A stretch of DNA of 37,481 bases from JAZNQL01 sp045531205 (GCA_045531205.1 JAZSDN010000033.1:1-37481), one strand, 5' to 3'; positions 6,576 through 14,822 are shown, counted from the stretch's first letter. A program made the numbers and translations. The notes: a model not told the origin generated them from the letters alone.

Positions 6576-7838
6576 TTCGTCTTTGCCTGCACCTTTTATG
6601 GTAACGGTTACGATTTTGCCCGATACATCTTCCTCTGATTCAAAAAGAACTTTTATATAATTTGAAGTGTAGCCTTCAAATAATCCGTCGCGGGTTCTTT
6701 GTTCGGCAAGCACTTCTTTTTTTTGCCCTACAAACCCTAAAAGGAATTTGTGGCGTAATTTTTCGGCTTCTTCTATAAGTCTGCCTGCACGCTCTGCTCG
6801 AACTGACGGAGGAACAGAAGGTGTCATTTTTGCTGCCGCTGTTCCTTCTCTTTCGGAATAGGGGAAAACGTGTATGCCATTTAAGTTAACCTTTTTTGCA
6901 AATTCTAAGGTTTCTGTAAACTCTTCCTCGGTTTCACCCGGGAAGCCTGTTATAATATCGGTGGTTATTGAAACGTCCTTTATATTCTCTCTTATTCTTT
7001 CAACTGCTTTTGCGTATTCGGATGCTGTATATTTTCTTCTCATTCTTTGCAAAACGGTGTCAGACCCGCTTTGGAGTGACAAGTGAAAATGATTGCACGC
7101 TTTTTTTAGAGATGCTATTTCCTTTGTAAACTCTTCTGTGAAAAGATTAGGGTCAACAGAGCCTATTCTTATTCTTTGAACTCCGTCTATATTATGAATT
7201 TCTTTTATAAGGTCAATAAGCCTTTCGCCCGTGTCTTTGCCGAATGCGGCGGTGTTTATTCCAGTTAAAACTATCTCGCAAAAACCGTTTTGGGTAAGAG
7301 TTTTTACTTCTTCTATTATGCTTTCGCTCTTTCGGCTTCGCACTCTTCCTCTTGCAAAAGGGATAATGCAATAACTGCAGAAGTTTTCACAACCTTCCTG
7401 AATTTTTACAAAGGCTCTCTGCCTTTCGGAAAAATTTTGTATGGGAATATCCTCAAACTCTGTTTCTTTTAAAACCTCTTTTACATAAACCTGCTTTTCC
7501 CTGCTGTGCATAGCCCTCTCGGCAGCCGAAACTATAAGCTTTTTGTTGTTTGTACCTATTACAACATCAACCTCGGGCATAGAAGATACTTTTTCGGGCG
7601 AAATTTGAGCCATACAGCCCGAAACTATAATAACCGCATTAGGATTCTGTTTTTTAATCCTTCGTATCATCTGGCGGCTTTTTCTGTCGCTTTCAGCAGT
7701 TACGGTGCAGGTGTTTACACAACACACATCAGCAGGAGTTCCCTTTTTGTACCCTGCCTCTAAAAACATACCTTCAATAGCATTTGATTCATATTGATTA
7801 ACCCTGCAACCGAGGGTAATTATTTCAAATTTTTTCAA
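6555..7838 (-). CDS. mtaB: tRNA t6A37 methylthiotransferase MtaB
   Basis: A 427-residue radical-SAM methylthiotransferase that turns t6A37 of ANN-decoding tRNAs into ms2t6A. The N-terminal UPF0004 domain has its cluster cysteines in TLGCRVNQYESNAI (Cys11), VNTCTVTAESDRKS (Cys44) and VSGCMAQ (Cys75). The radical SAM motif is CENFCSYC (Cys150, 154, 157), followed by a TRAM-like C-terminus. CRVNQYE near the N-terminus and CTVTAESDRKSRQ are typical of MtaB more than MiaB. The start is a TTG at 7838 with GGAG about ten bases upstream. A second TTG at 7868 is in frame but adds residues not seen in the family. The gene follows pyk after 57 bases and is probably cotranscribed with it. Confidence 0.93.
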   Translation of the reverse strand: MKKFEIITLGCRVNQYESNAIEGMFLEAGYKKGTPADVCCVNTCTVTAESDRKSRQMIRRIKKQNPNAVIIVSGCMAQISPEKVSSMPEVDVVIGTNNKKLIVSAAERAMHSREKQVYVKEVLKETEFEDIPIQNFSERQRAFVKIQEGCENFCSYCIIPFARGRVRSRKSESIIEEVKTLTQNGFCEIVLTGINTAAFGKDTGERLIDLIKEIHNIDGVQRIRIGSVDPNLFTEEFTKEIASLKKACNHFHLSLQSGSDTVLQRMRRKYTASEYAKAVERIRENIKDVSITTDIITGFPGETEEEFTETLEFAKKVNLNGIHVFPYSEREGTAAAKMTPSVPPSVRAERAGRLIEEAEKLRHKFLLGFVGQKKEVLAEQRTRDGLFEGYTSNYIKVLFESEEDVSGKIVTVTIKGAGKDELFADIG

Positions 7839-7895
7839 ATATCTCACTCTCCAGAGAACTTTTATCAAGGATATACGTTTTGGATGCCATCATTT

Positions 7896-9311
7896 TTATT
7901 TAATTACCTCAACCTTTATGGTGTTAGTATTGCCGATGGTTCCGTTAATCTGACCGCCGGTCATTACAATGTTATCTCCCTTTTTCAGTGACAAAAGCTT
8001 CTTTGCCTGCTTTTCTGCCTGATAAAACACAACATCCAAAGACTGATACTGCTCACACAAAGCAGGCGTAACGCCCCAGCTCATATTAAGCTGTCGCCAC
8101 GCTCTTATATTTGTTGTTGTTCCTATAATGTCTGCAGGGCTTCTGAATCTGCTTACCATTCGTGCAGTTTTGCCTGTTATGGAATTTACAACTATACATT
8201 TTGCGTTAACATCTATCGCCATAGAGCAAACCGAATGTGAAATAGCGTCAAGATTGTTCTTTATTTTATATTCAGTTGTTCGAAACCATTGCTTATAATC
8301 AATATGCTTTTCGGTAAACTCGGCAATTTCCGCCATACTTTTTACTGCCTCAGCAGGATATTTTCCTGCAGCGGTTTCGCCCGAAAGCATAATTGCGGAA
8401 GAACCGTCGTAAACAGCATTTGCAACGTCTGAAATTTCGGCTCTTGTGGGTCTTGCGTTATGTATCATAGATTCAAGCATTTCTGTTGCCGTAATAACTC
8501 TTTTACCCAGCAAACGGCATTTTTTTATAAGATACTTCTGTACAGACGGAACCTCAACAAAGGGTATCTCAACACCAAGGTCGCCTCTTGCTACCATAAT
8601 GCCGTCAGCAACCTCACATATTTTTTCGATGTTGTCTACCCCTGCACGATTTTCAATTTTAGCAATTATATCAATTTCTTTTCCGCCGTTTTCATCTAAA
8701 AAGTTTCGCACAGCTTCTACATCTTCCTTTGATGACACAAAAGAAGAAGCAACAAAATCTATTTCGTTTTTAATTCCAAACAATAAGTCTGCTTTATCTT
8801 GCTCGCTTAAATAATTGTGAGTGAGCACCTTGTTCGGGAAATTCATACTTTTGCGGTTAGATATTTCTCCGCCCGCAATTACCGTACATTCTATATCGGG
8901 CTTGCTGATTTTATCAACCCTAAAATTTACAAGTCCGTTATTAACCATTATTATATCGCCAACATTTAATTCGTTTGGCAGATTTTCGTAGTTTACCGAA
9001 ACCTTTTCCTGATTTCCTATAACATCTTCTGTTGTAAAGGTGAATTTATCCCCTTCAAAAAGAGTAATTTTTTTGTTCTCGAAGGTTCCGATTCTATATT
9101 CAGGGCCTTTTGTGTCAAGCATAATGGGAATAGGAAGCTCAAGCTTTTCACGCACTTCTTTAATTAAATCAATCATTTTCTGATGTTCTTCGTGTGTTCC
9201 GTGCGAAAAATTAAGTCTTGCAACATTCATTCCGTTTATGCACATTTCTTTAAGAATATCAAAGCTTTCACAAGCAGGACCTATTGTACAAATTATTTTC
9301 GTCTTACGCAT
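7896..9311 (-). CDS. pyk: Pyruvate kinase
   Basis: A 471-residue cytosolic enzyme for phosphoenolpyruvate + ADP to pyruvate + ATP, the last step of glycolysis. The start MRKTKIICTIGPA, the substrate and metal-binding segments LNFSHGTHEEH, IAKIENRAGVDN, RGDLGVEIP and the signature ITATEMLESM are all present, with a regulatory C-terminal domain from about residue 350. The length is that of the common form without the extra C-terminal PEP-utiliser-like domain. TGAGGT lies six bases before the ATG. It has a near-perfect sigma-A promoter and probably reads into mtaB. Confidence 0.97.
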   Translation of the reverse strand: MRKTKIICTIGPACESFDILKEMCINGMNVARLNFSHGTHEEHQKMIDLIKEVREKLELPIPIMLDTKGPEYRIGTFENKKITLFEGDKFTFTTEDVIGNQEKVSVNYENLPNELNVGDIIMVNNGLVNFRVDKISKPDIECTVIAGGEISNRKSMNFPNKVLTHNYLSEQDKADLLFGIKNEIDFVASSFVSSKEDVEAVRNFLDENGGKEIDIIAKIENRAGVDNIEKICEVADGIMVARGDLGVEIPFVEVPSVQKYLIKKCRLLGKRVITATEMLESMIHNARPTRAEISDVANAVYDGSSAIMLSGETAAGKYPAEAVKSMAEIAEFTEKHIDYKQWFRTTEYKIKNNLDAISHSVCSMAIDVNAKCIVVNSITGKTARMVSRFRSPADIIGTTTNIRAWRQLNMSWGVTPALCEQYQSLDVVFYQAEKQAKKLLSLKKGDNIVMTGGQINGTIGNTNTIKVEVIK

Positions 9312-9352
9312 ATTTTAACCTCATTTCCGTCAATAGCTAAAATGTTGATTAT

Positions 9353-9400
9353 ATAAAGCAAATTCTGCTTTATTATAGCACACATAACAAACCTTGTCAA
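9353..9400 (-). promoter_or_regulatory. Consensus promoter of pyk
   Basis: On the minus strand TTGACA (9395-9400), 17 bases and TATAAT (9372-9377), a full match to the sigma-A consensus. Directly after it, ATAAAGCA/TGCTTTAT (9353-9360 and 9366-9373) form an 8-bp hairpin around the expected transcription start. Confidence 0.85.
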
Positions 9401-9452
9401 ACATACATATTCTTATTTTTTTAGGGAAATATAGTTTAAAAGGAGTGATTTT

Positions 9453-9896
9453 TTGTCAAGTAAAATGACTAATCAGGAATATCTTAAATTTACACAAAAG
9501 CGTACACCAGATTCTCCCATATTAAAAAATTGCCTGTGGGCATTTTTAGTTGGCGGTGCAATTTGTGTTTTAGGGCAATGCATACTTAATTTTTGTATTT
9601 CCCGCGGACTTACGCAGGAATCGGCATCTTCTGTTACCTCGGTATGTTTAATCTTTTTAAGTATGCTCTTTACAGGTCTTGACCTGTACGACGGGCTTGC
9701 CAAACACGCAGGTGCAGGCACTCTGGTTCCCATAACAGGGTTTGCAAATGCCGTTGCCTCTCCCGCAATAGAGTTTAAAAGCGAAGGATATATTTTAGGC
9801 GTGGGAGCAAAAATGTTTATAGTTGCAGGGCCTGTTATTGTGTATGGAATTACAAGCTCTGTAATAGCTGGAATTATATATTTTCTTTGTATGTAA
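9453..9896 (+). CDS. spoVAC: Stage V sporulation protein AC
   Basis: A 147-residue membrane protein with about four transmembrane segments and the SpoVAC hallmarks KRTPDSPILKNCLWAFLVGG, LDLYDGLAKHAGAGTLVPIT and the end GVGAKMFIVAGPVIVYG. It forms part of the channel that loads dipicolinic acid (with calcium) into the developing spore and releases it at germination. The TTG start at 9453 follows AGGAGTGATTT. It is transcribed divergently from pyk, with spoVAD 11 bases downstream. A sigma-G promoter is expected in the 9401-9452 interval but I could not assign the boxes reliably. Confidence 0.95.
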   Translation: MSSKMTNQEYLKFTQKRTPDSPILKNCLWAFLVGGAICVLGQCILNFCISRGLTQESASSVTSVCLIFLSMLFTGLDLYDGLAKHAGAGTLVPITGFANAVASPAIEFKSEGYILGVGAKMFIVAGPVIVYGITSSVIAGIIYFLCM

Positions 9897-9907
9897 AGGA
9901 GAAAGGT

Positions 9908-10915
9908 ATGGATAATTTAAAAAGAATGGGAGGGCAAACAGTTTTTCTGCCCGATTCGCCCTCTGTTTGCAGCTTTGCCTCAACAGTAGGAAAAAAGGAA
10001 GGTGAAGGACCTCTTGGTGCCTCGTTTGACCAGATAGTTTCTGACCCTCTTTTTGGATGCGATACGTGGGAAAAGGCAGAAAGTGCACTTATGGAGCAAA
10101 CTGTTTCTGCTTGTCTTTCCAAGGGCAATTTAACCCCTGCCGATATAAATTTTGTTGTTGCAGGCGACCTTATAAATCAATGCACCTCGTCAAGCTTTGC
10201 TTTAAGAAGTCTTGGGATACCTTTTTTAGGCGTATACGGTGCCTGCTCTACAATGGCTGAATCTGCCGCTATTGCTGCTATGCTTGTTGAGGGCGGATTT
10301 GCACAAAAAGCTGTTGCTGCGGCAAGCAGTCATTTTTGTTCTTCCGAAAAGCAGTTTCGTTTTCCTCTTGAATATGGCGGGCAGCGTCCTCCGTCAGCAC
10401 AGTGGACAGTTACAGGCTGCGGAGCTATGTGCATAGGAAAAGGCAATGGGCCTTTTATTACCCATCTTACTTTGGGCAAAATTGTTGACAAAGGAATTAC
10501 CGATGCAAATAGTATGGGAGCTGCAATGGCACCCGCCTTTGTTTCAACCCTTAAAGCACATTTTGAAGATACGGGCCGTGCTCCCTCTGATTACGACTTA
10601 ATTTTATCGGGTGATTTAGGACATATAGGAAAACAGACGGCAATTGATTTAATGGATATGGACGGGTATGATATTTCAAAAAATTATTCCGATTGCGGTG
10701 TAATGATTTTTGACAAAAGTCAGGATGCCCACGCAGGCGGAAGCGGATGCGGATGCAGTGCCTCGGTTTTATGCGGACATATTCTGCCCAAAATTATTTC
10801 GGGCGAGCTTTCAAGAGTTTTATTTATTGCAACGGGAGCCCTTTTAAGCCCCACAACCGTTCAGCAGGGAGAAAGTATCCCGGGAATTGCACACGCTATA
10901 GCTTTCAGTCGGTAA
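9908..10915 (+). CDS. spoVAD: Stage V sporulation protein AD
   Basis: A 335-residue soluble protein with a thiolase-like fold that binds dipicolinic acid and cooperates with SpoVAC. It begins MDNLKRMGGQTVFLP and contains GVYGACSTMAESAAIAAM, SSHFCSSEKQFRFPLEYG and TPVSAQWTVTGCGA-type sequence (here PPSAQWTVTGCGAM), all typical of SpoVAD. The ATG at 9908 has AAGGAG eight bases upstream. A longer reading from 9887 would overlap spoVAC and lacks support. It ends the transcription unit: the usual third gene, spoVAE, does not follow. Confidence 0.95.
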   Translation: MDNLKRMGGQTVFLPDSPSVCSFASTVGKKEGEGPLGASFDQIVSDPLFGCDTWEKAESALMEQTVSACLSKGNLTPADINFVVAGDLINQCTSSSFALRSLGIPFLGVYGACSTMAESAAIAAMLVEGGFAQKAVAAASSHFCSSEKQFRFPLEYGGQRPPSAQWTVTGCGAMCIGKGNGPFITHLTLGKIVDKGITDANSMGAAMAPAFVSTLKAHFEDTGRAPSDYDLILSGDLGHIGKQTAIDLMDMDGYDISKNYSDCGVMIFDKSQDAHAGGSGCGCSASVLCGHILPKIISGELSRVLFIATGALLSPTTVQQGESIPGIAHAIAFSR

Positions 10916-10916
10916 T

Positions 10917-11000
10917 AAAAAACCTCTCTAATGGTAATTTCTTTTCGGGCGTTCCATGCGGAATGACACATAGATCATTCTCTACGATATGAGGTTTTTT
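10917..11000 (+). terminator. spoVAD terminator with a repeat in its loop
   Basis: AAAAAACCTC (10917-10926) begins one base after the spoVAD stop and is the exact complement of GAGGTTTTTT (10991-11000). The 64 bases between contain GGAATGACACATAGATCATT, a copy of the palindromic repeat also found at 26698-26725. It looks like an intrinsic terminator whose loop has been enlarged by a repeat insertion. Confidence 0.55.
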
Positions 11001-11015
11001 ACAACGGAGAACCTT

Positions 11016-11177
11016 GTGGGGTGTGTCGCCGACACCCCACACCCCCGGCAGGCGCGGGCGCGCTATAAATACCTTCTTCCCGCTCGGCAAGCCTTTTTAT
11101 AAAAAGTCTTCCCTCGTGCCGAAGGCCGCGCTTTTTTAGCGCCTGTTTTTACGGAACTTTTTTGTGTAGTGCTTTTT
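11016..11177 (+). repeat. Composite intergenic repeat, copy 1 (shortened)
   Basis: This copy begins GTGGGGTGTGTCGCCGACAC and ends in GTGCTTTTTA. It matches 26341-26538 over its whole length except for a 36-base difference. One GGCAAGCC and the 27 bases between the two GGCAAGCC repeats are missing, plus one T. A strong inverted repeat of GTGGGGTGT and ACACCCCAC lies at its left end, and GGCGC.../GCGCC-type stems at the right. It contains no convincing gene. Confidence 0.8.
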
Positions 11178-11322
11178 AGGGAAGTGCCGTGCGGCTTGCA
11201 CAATATAGGCGTTGCAGGGTTCGGCGGTTTCCGACAAACCGATTATTTTATTTGTGGAACATCCTAAAGGCTGTTCCCTACAATAGATAGGTATAATTTA
11301 TTTTTTTCAATTCCCTAAAAAC
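11178..11322. repeat. Module B copy 1 and flanking non-coding DNA
   Basis: The stretch 11215-11282 reads CAGGGTTCGGCGGTTTCCGA and ends GGAACATCCTAAAGGCTGTT followed by CCCTACA. The same module occurs at 26886-26951. The GGAACA...TGTTCC arms are inverted. Nothing else is recognisable between the composite repeat and the terminator at 11323. Confidence 0.6.
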
Positions 11323-11358
11323 AATATGCCGTGTGTTCTTAAGAACACACGGCATATT
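11317..11358 (-). terminator. Terminator of the 11367-13333 gene group
   Basis: AATATGCCGTGTGTTCTT (11323-11340) is followed directly by its exact reverse complement (11341-11358), a 36-base perfect palindrome. On the minus strand it runs into GTTTTTAGGG. It lies eight bases beyond the stop of the gene at 11367. Confidence 0.8.
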
Positions 11359-11366
11359 AGCATTTT

Positions 11367-12302
11367 TTATTTACTAAAAGTATATTGTGCTTTTCCTGTT
11401 TCTTCATCGTAGGAGTTCATTGTAAATGTTGCTCCTGCTGCTTTTGCAAGCACAGGCATAACAAACTCGGTTGTATACCTTAAATATGGAGAAAGCTTTC
11501 TGCCCGTTTTCTTTAAATGAGAAACTGCAGGGCAATATTCTACATCTACGCAAAGGCTTTTTTCTGAAAGCGTGGTTTTAACTGCATCCTCCGCCCTTTC
11601 CTTTTTGTAGGTGTTTTTGATTATTTCCTCTATCTTTGAAAGTCCGCTTTCCTTTATTTTGTCTATTTCTCTGTTATAAAAATTCTGTGCGTAGGTTTCA
11701 AGATAGTCTTTCAAAACATCAATGCCATATTTTTCGCCCAAATAGTGAACTCCCATATTTAAGCTGCTGTGAAAATCAGGATGAAAATAATCGTTATCGC
11801 CTGCTGTGCGGTTCATAACAATGGTATCCTTGTCAACCACGAGCTGACCTTTAAAAACCTCGGGGTCGTATACCACAATAGAACAAGCCGCTTTGTCTGA
11901 ATCACAGGCATCAAATATATAATTTAAGTTTGCTTTTTTCAGCGATTCACGGTACTGGTCGCAGTGGAGGCAGTAATCGTGATAGGGTTCAAGACCTATA
12001 GTGTCTTTAAGCTCAAGCAGTCTTCCCTTTGAAGGGCAATGGTGCATAACAATTTTAAACCAACCGTTTTTTTCGTTTAAATACATCGAAAAATCGGCAG
12101 CCTCTTCGTTAAGCGTGCCAGACCAATATGTATAGCATCCCTTTATGCCCTCTTTTTTTACCATATTTACAAGAGGAATTCCTTCCCCTGTAGGCTTAAA
12201 AAGGTATTCCCAAAAGCAGTCAACCTCTTCTCTGCCGTAGTTTTTTTCTAAAAAAGTGAAAAGCTCACTGTATGAAGGTATAAATTCTGTACAAGAAATC
12301 AT
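11367..12302 (-). CDS. Unrecognised protein with two similar halves
   Basis: I do not recognise this 311-residue protein with certainty. It has no signal peptide or membrane helix. The first half has YGREEVDCFWEYL, then IVMHHCPSKGRL (His87, His88, Cys89) and a Cys pair in DYCLHCDQY (Cys111, Cys114). The second half repeats the plan: YGIDVLKDYLETY, then DVEYCPAVSHL (Cys257), PYLRYTTEF and a closing beta-like segment, but lacks the Cys pair. The layout recalls the L-2-amino-thiazoline-4-carboxylate hydrolase-like family (PF14196), a weak suggestion only. AGAAGGAGA precedes the ATG. It lies 15 bases after a YhcH-like gene, so a role in sugar or amino-sugar metabolism is possible by association. 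Confidence 0.8.
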   Translation of the reverse strand: MISCTEFIPSYSELFTFLEKNYGREEVDCFWEYLFKPTGEGIPLVNMVKKEGIKGCYTYWSGTLNEEAADFSMYLNEKNGWFKIVMHHCPSKGRLLELKDTIGLEPYHDYCLHCDQYRESLKKANLNYIFDACDSDKAACSIVVYDPEVFKGQLVVDKDTIVMNRTAGDNDYFHPDFHSSLNMGVHYLGEKYGIDVLKDYLETYAQNFYNREIDKIKESGLSKIEEIIKNTYKKERAEDAVKTTLSEKSLCVDVEYCPAVSHLKKTGRKLSPYLRYTTEFVMPVLAKAAGATFTMNSYDEETGKAQYTFSK

Positions 12303-12317
12303 TTTTGTCTCCTTCTT

Positions 12318-12776
12318 TTATATAAATACTTTGCCAATAATCTTTTTAACTTTTTGCTGGCTATTTGTATCACATGCGGGAGCGTGAGCATCCTGCGGGA
12401 ATAAAACAACAAAAGAACCGCTCTTTAATATAACAGGTGTTGCATCATCATCAACATCACCAAGCAAAGCGTCCTGCTCGTCACTATACTCCATTGTAAT
12501 GTTCTGAAGCTTGTCGGTAGGTTTTACGTAAATTGTTTCTTCCCCCGAAACCATATACATAACATCAATATATTTTCTGTGCGCTTCGGTTTTAGCCTCG
12601 CTTTTTTTGTGTGTTTCATAATCTGCAAAAATCATAAAAAGCTTATCGCCGTCTATTTTAAGAGTTTCCTTCGGAAAGTTTTCTTCAGTATATGAAGCTG
12701 CAAGTGACAAAATTTTGTCAACTCCCTTATGTATTCCTTCATATTGTTTTGCGTTTTGTAAAGTATCAAAAATCAT
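12318..12776 (-). CDS. YhcH/YjgK/YiaL family protein (NanQ-like anomerase)
   Basis: A 152-residue cupin-like cytosolic protein of the DUF386 family. The characteristic features are HRKYIDVMYMVSGEETIYV in the middle and VVLFPQDAHAPACD near the C-terminus, carrying the conserved metal-binding His residues and acidic partner. Characterised relatives include the E. coli sialic acid anomerase NanQ and the beta subunit linked to evolved beta-galactosidase. Other family members accompany varied sugar operons. GAGAGGA lies nine bases before the ATG. No sialic acid genes are in the window, so the substrate is not known. The neighbour downstream is the duplicated unknown protein. Confidence 0.88.
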   Translation of the reverse strand: MIFDTLQNAKQYEGIHKGVDKILSLAASYTEENFPKETLKIDGDKLFMIFADYETHKKSEAKTEAHRKYIDVMYMVSGEETIYVKPTDKLQNITMEYSDEQDALLGDVDDDATPVILKSGSFVVLFPQDAHAPACDTNSQQKVKKIIGKVFI

Positions 12777-12844
12777 TTTATTATGTCCTCTCTTCTAAAA
12801 TATGCGAAACAAGCCATTCTTCAGAAAGCCTGATTTTTACGGTT

Positions 12845-13333
12845 TTAATACCCAAGGGCATCTCCAAGGGAATCGTCGTTTTCTATCCATTCGGACACAT
12901 TTATAACACGAAAGTGCTCTTTTGTGTCCCTTACAACAACCTTTTCAATTCCTGCGTTTATAATCATTCTTTTGCACATAGCACAAGAGGTTGCATCCTT
13001 CACAAGCTCTCCTGTTACCGCATCCTTACCTACAAGGTAAAGTGTTGCACCGAGCATATCCCGTCTTGATGCACTGATTATTGCATTTTGCTCCGAATGA
13101 ACGCTTCTGCAAAGCTCGTAGCGTTCTCCGCGTGGGATTTTAAGGGTTTCTCTTCGGCAGTATCCTAAATCTATACAGTTTTTTCTGCCTCTTGGGGCAC
13201 CTGTGTACCCACTTGATATTATTTCGTCGTTTTTAACTATAATGGAACCGTAGTTTCGTCTAAGGCAAGTACCTCTTTCCAAAACGGTTTCGGCAATGTC
13301 AAGATAATAGTTTGTTTTATCGCGTCTTTCCAA
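12845..13333 (-). CDS. Deoxycytidylate (dCMP) deaminase, ComEB-like
   Basis: A 162-residue zinc-dependent deaminase converting dCMP to dUMP for thymidylate synthesis. The HxE motif is HSE at residues 79-81 (CRSVHSEQNAI) and the paired zinc cysteines are Cys117 and Cys120 (TSCAMCKRM). The N-terminal KNDEIISSGYTGAPRG and the insert with CIDLGYCRRE are typical of dCMP deaminases, which bind additional zinc there. The start is TTG at 13333 with GGAGGG eight bases upstream. Its product ends the minus-strand run after tuf, but a tuf terminator separates them. Confidence 0.92.
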   Translation of the reverse strand: MERRDKTNYYLDIAETVLERGTCLRRNYGSIIVKNDEIISSGYTGAPRGRKNCIDLGYCRRETLKIPRGERYELCRSVHSEQNAIISASRRDMLGATLYLVGKDAVTGELVKDATSCAMCKRMIINAGIEKVVVRDTKEHFRVINVSEWIENDDSLGDALGY

Positions 13334-13484
13334 AACTTGTTCCCTCCCGATTTTTCATTTTCCTCTGTAAAATTACATATAAAAAAGTGTTCTAAAAACA
13401 CATAGCCCCCTGCCCCCAAATCTTTTGGGAGATAAGGTTCACTTTATTGGTTGTTTCGTCAATTGCTGGGCAATTTCCTTCACA

Positions 13485-13519
13485 ATAAAAACATACGGGG
13501 AGGGCTTACGCTCTCCCCG
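13485..13519 (-). terminator. Terminator after tuf
   Basis: CGGGGAG (13496-13502) pairs with CTCCCCG (13513-13519), with additional pairs into the GGC/GCT interior. On the minus strand the hairpin is followed by TATGTTTTTATTG. It lies 13 bases past the tuf stop codon and ends the rpoB-tuf operon. Confidence 0.75.
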
Positions 13520-13532
13520 CATAAAAAGTTGA

Positions 13533-14735
13533 TTATTCGTTTATAGCACTTACAACGCCGGAACCAACTGTTCTACCACCTTCACGGATAGCAAAACGGA
13601 GTTCTTTTTCAATAGCGATAGGAGTGATAAGTTCTACAGAAATTGTAACGTTGTCGCCAGGCATACACATTTCTGTGCCTTCAGGAAGTTCGATAACGCC
13701 TGTAACGTCAGTTGTTCTGAAATAGAACTGAGGTCTGTAGTTGTTGAAGAAAGGTGTATGACGGCCACCTTCATCCTTTGTCAGAACGTAAACTTCGCCT
13801 GAGAACTTTGTATGAGGATGAATTGAACCGGGTTTAGCAAGAACCTGTCCTCTTTCGATGTCTTTTCTTTCAACACCACGGAGAAGCGCACCGATGTTAT
13901 CGCCAGCTTCAGCGTAGTCAAGAGTCTTTCTGAACATTTCAACACCGGTAACAACAACTTTACGTGCTTCGTCAGTCATACCAACGATTTCAACTGTGTC
14001 GCCTGTGTTGAGCTGACCTCTTTCAACTCTACCTGTTGCAACAGTACCACGACCTGTGATTGTGAATACGTCTTCGACAGGCATTAAGAAGTCAAGGTCT
14101 TTCTTTCTTTCAGGTGTAGGAATGTAAGCGTCAACTTCGTCCATAAGCTTTAAGATAGGAGCGTAAGCGGGATCTGAAGCATCCTGAGATTCACATTCGA
14201 GAGCCTGAAGAGCTGAACCGCAAACGATAGGTGTATCATCGCCGGGGAATTCATACTCTGTTAAGAGGTCACGGATTTCCATTTCAACGAGTTCGAGAAG
14301 TTCGTCATCGTCAACCTGGTCTCTCTTGTTCATGAATACAACAATGTAGGGAACGCCAACCTGACGAGCGAGAAGGATGTGTTCTCTTGTCTGGGGCATA
14401 GGACCATCTGCTGCTGAAACAACGAGGATAGCGCCGTCCATCTGAGCTGCACCTGTGATCATGTTCTTAACATAGTCAGCGTGTCCGGGGCAGTCAACGT
14501 GTGCGTAGTGACGATTGTCTGTTTCGTATTCAACGTGAGCTGTTGAGATAGTAATACCTCTTTCTCTTTCTTCGGGAGCTTTGTCGATCATGTCATAAGC
14601 TTCGAACTTAGCTTTGCCCTGAAGAGCTAAAACTTTTGTAATTGCTGCTGTTAATGTTGTTTTACCATGGTCAACGTGACCGATAGTACCAATATTAACA
14701 TGGGGTTTGGTTCTTTCAAATTTTTCCTTTGCCAT
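13533..14735 (-). CDS. tuf: Elongation factor Tu
   Basis: A 400-residue GTPase that carries aminoacyl-tRNA to the ribosome. It has GHVDHGKTTLTAAITK (P-loop), RGITISTAHVEYE (switch I), DCPGHADYVKNM (switch II) and FMNKRDQVDD (NKxD), then domains II and III with GTGRVERG-type sequence (TGRGTVATGRVERG) and FRTTDVTGVIELP. GGAGG precedes the ATG by about nine bases. It is the last gene of the str-type operon and may also be read from a promoter in the fusA-tuf gap. The codon use is strongly biased, as expected for a very highly expressed gene. Confidence 0.98.
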   Translation of the reverse strand: MAKEKFERTKPHVNIGTIGHVDHGKTTLTAAITKVLALQGKAKFEAYDMIDKAPEERERGITISTAHVEYETDNRHYAHVDCPGHADYVKNMITGAAQMDGAILVVSAADGPMPQTREHILLARQVGVPYIVVFMNKRDQVDDDELLELVEMEIRDLLTEYEFPGDDTPIVCGSALQALECESQDASDPAYAPILKLMDEVDAYIPTPERKKDLDFLMPVEDVFTITGRGTVATGRVERGQLNTGDTVEIVGMTDEARKVVVTGVEMFRKTLDYAEAGDNIGALLRGVERKDIERGQVLAKPGSIHPHTKFSGEVYVLTKDEGGRHTPFFNNYRPQFYFRTTDVTGVIELPEGTEMCMPGDNVTISVELITPIAIEKELRFAIREGGRTVGSGVVSAINE

Positions 14736-14776
14736 TGGGATATTCCTCCTTTATTAACAAATAATTGTCTTTTATA

Positions 14777-14805
14777 ATTTTAATATAATCCTTGAAAAAA
14801 ATCAA
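14777..14805 (-). promoter_or_regulatory. Possible independent tuf promoter
   Basis: In the 87-base gap between fusA and tuf the minus strand reads TTGATT (14800-14805), 17 bases, TAAAAT (14777-14782). This is four of six and five of six against consensus. A short hairpin CTTGA/TCAAG covers the -35 region. It would allow extra tuf expression in addition to operon readthrough. Confidence 0.4.
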
Positions 14806-14822
14806 GTACTTTTTAAAATATA

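Noticed and set aside
13237..13419. 60-codon minus-strand reading upstream of the dCMP deaminase
   Set aside because: It overlaps the start of the dCMP deaminase in another frame and has no recognisable domain.
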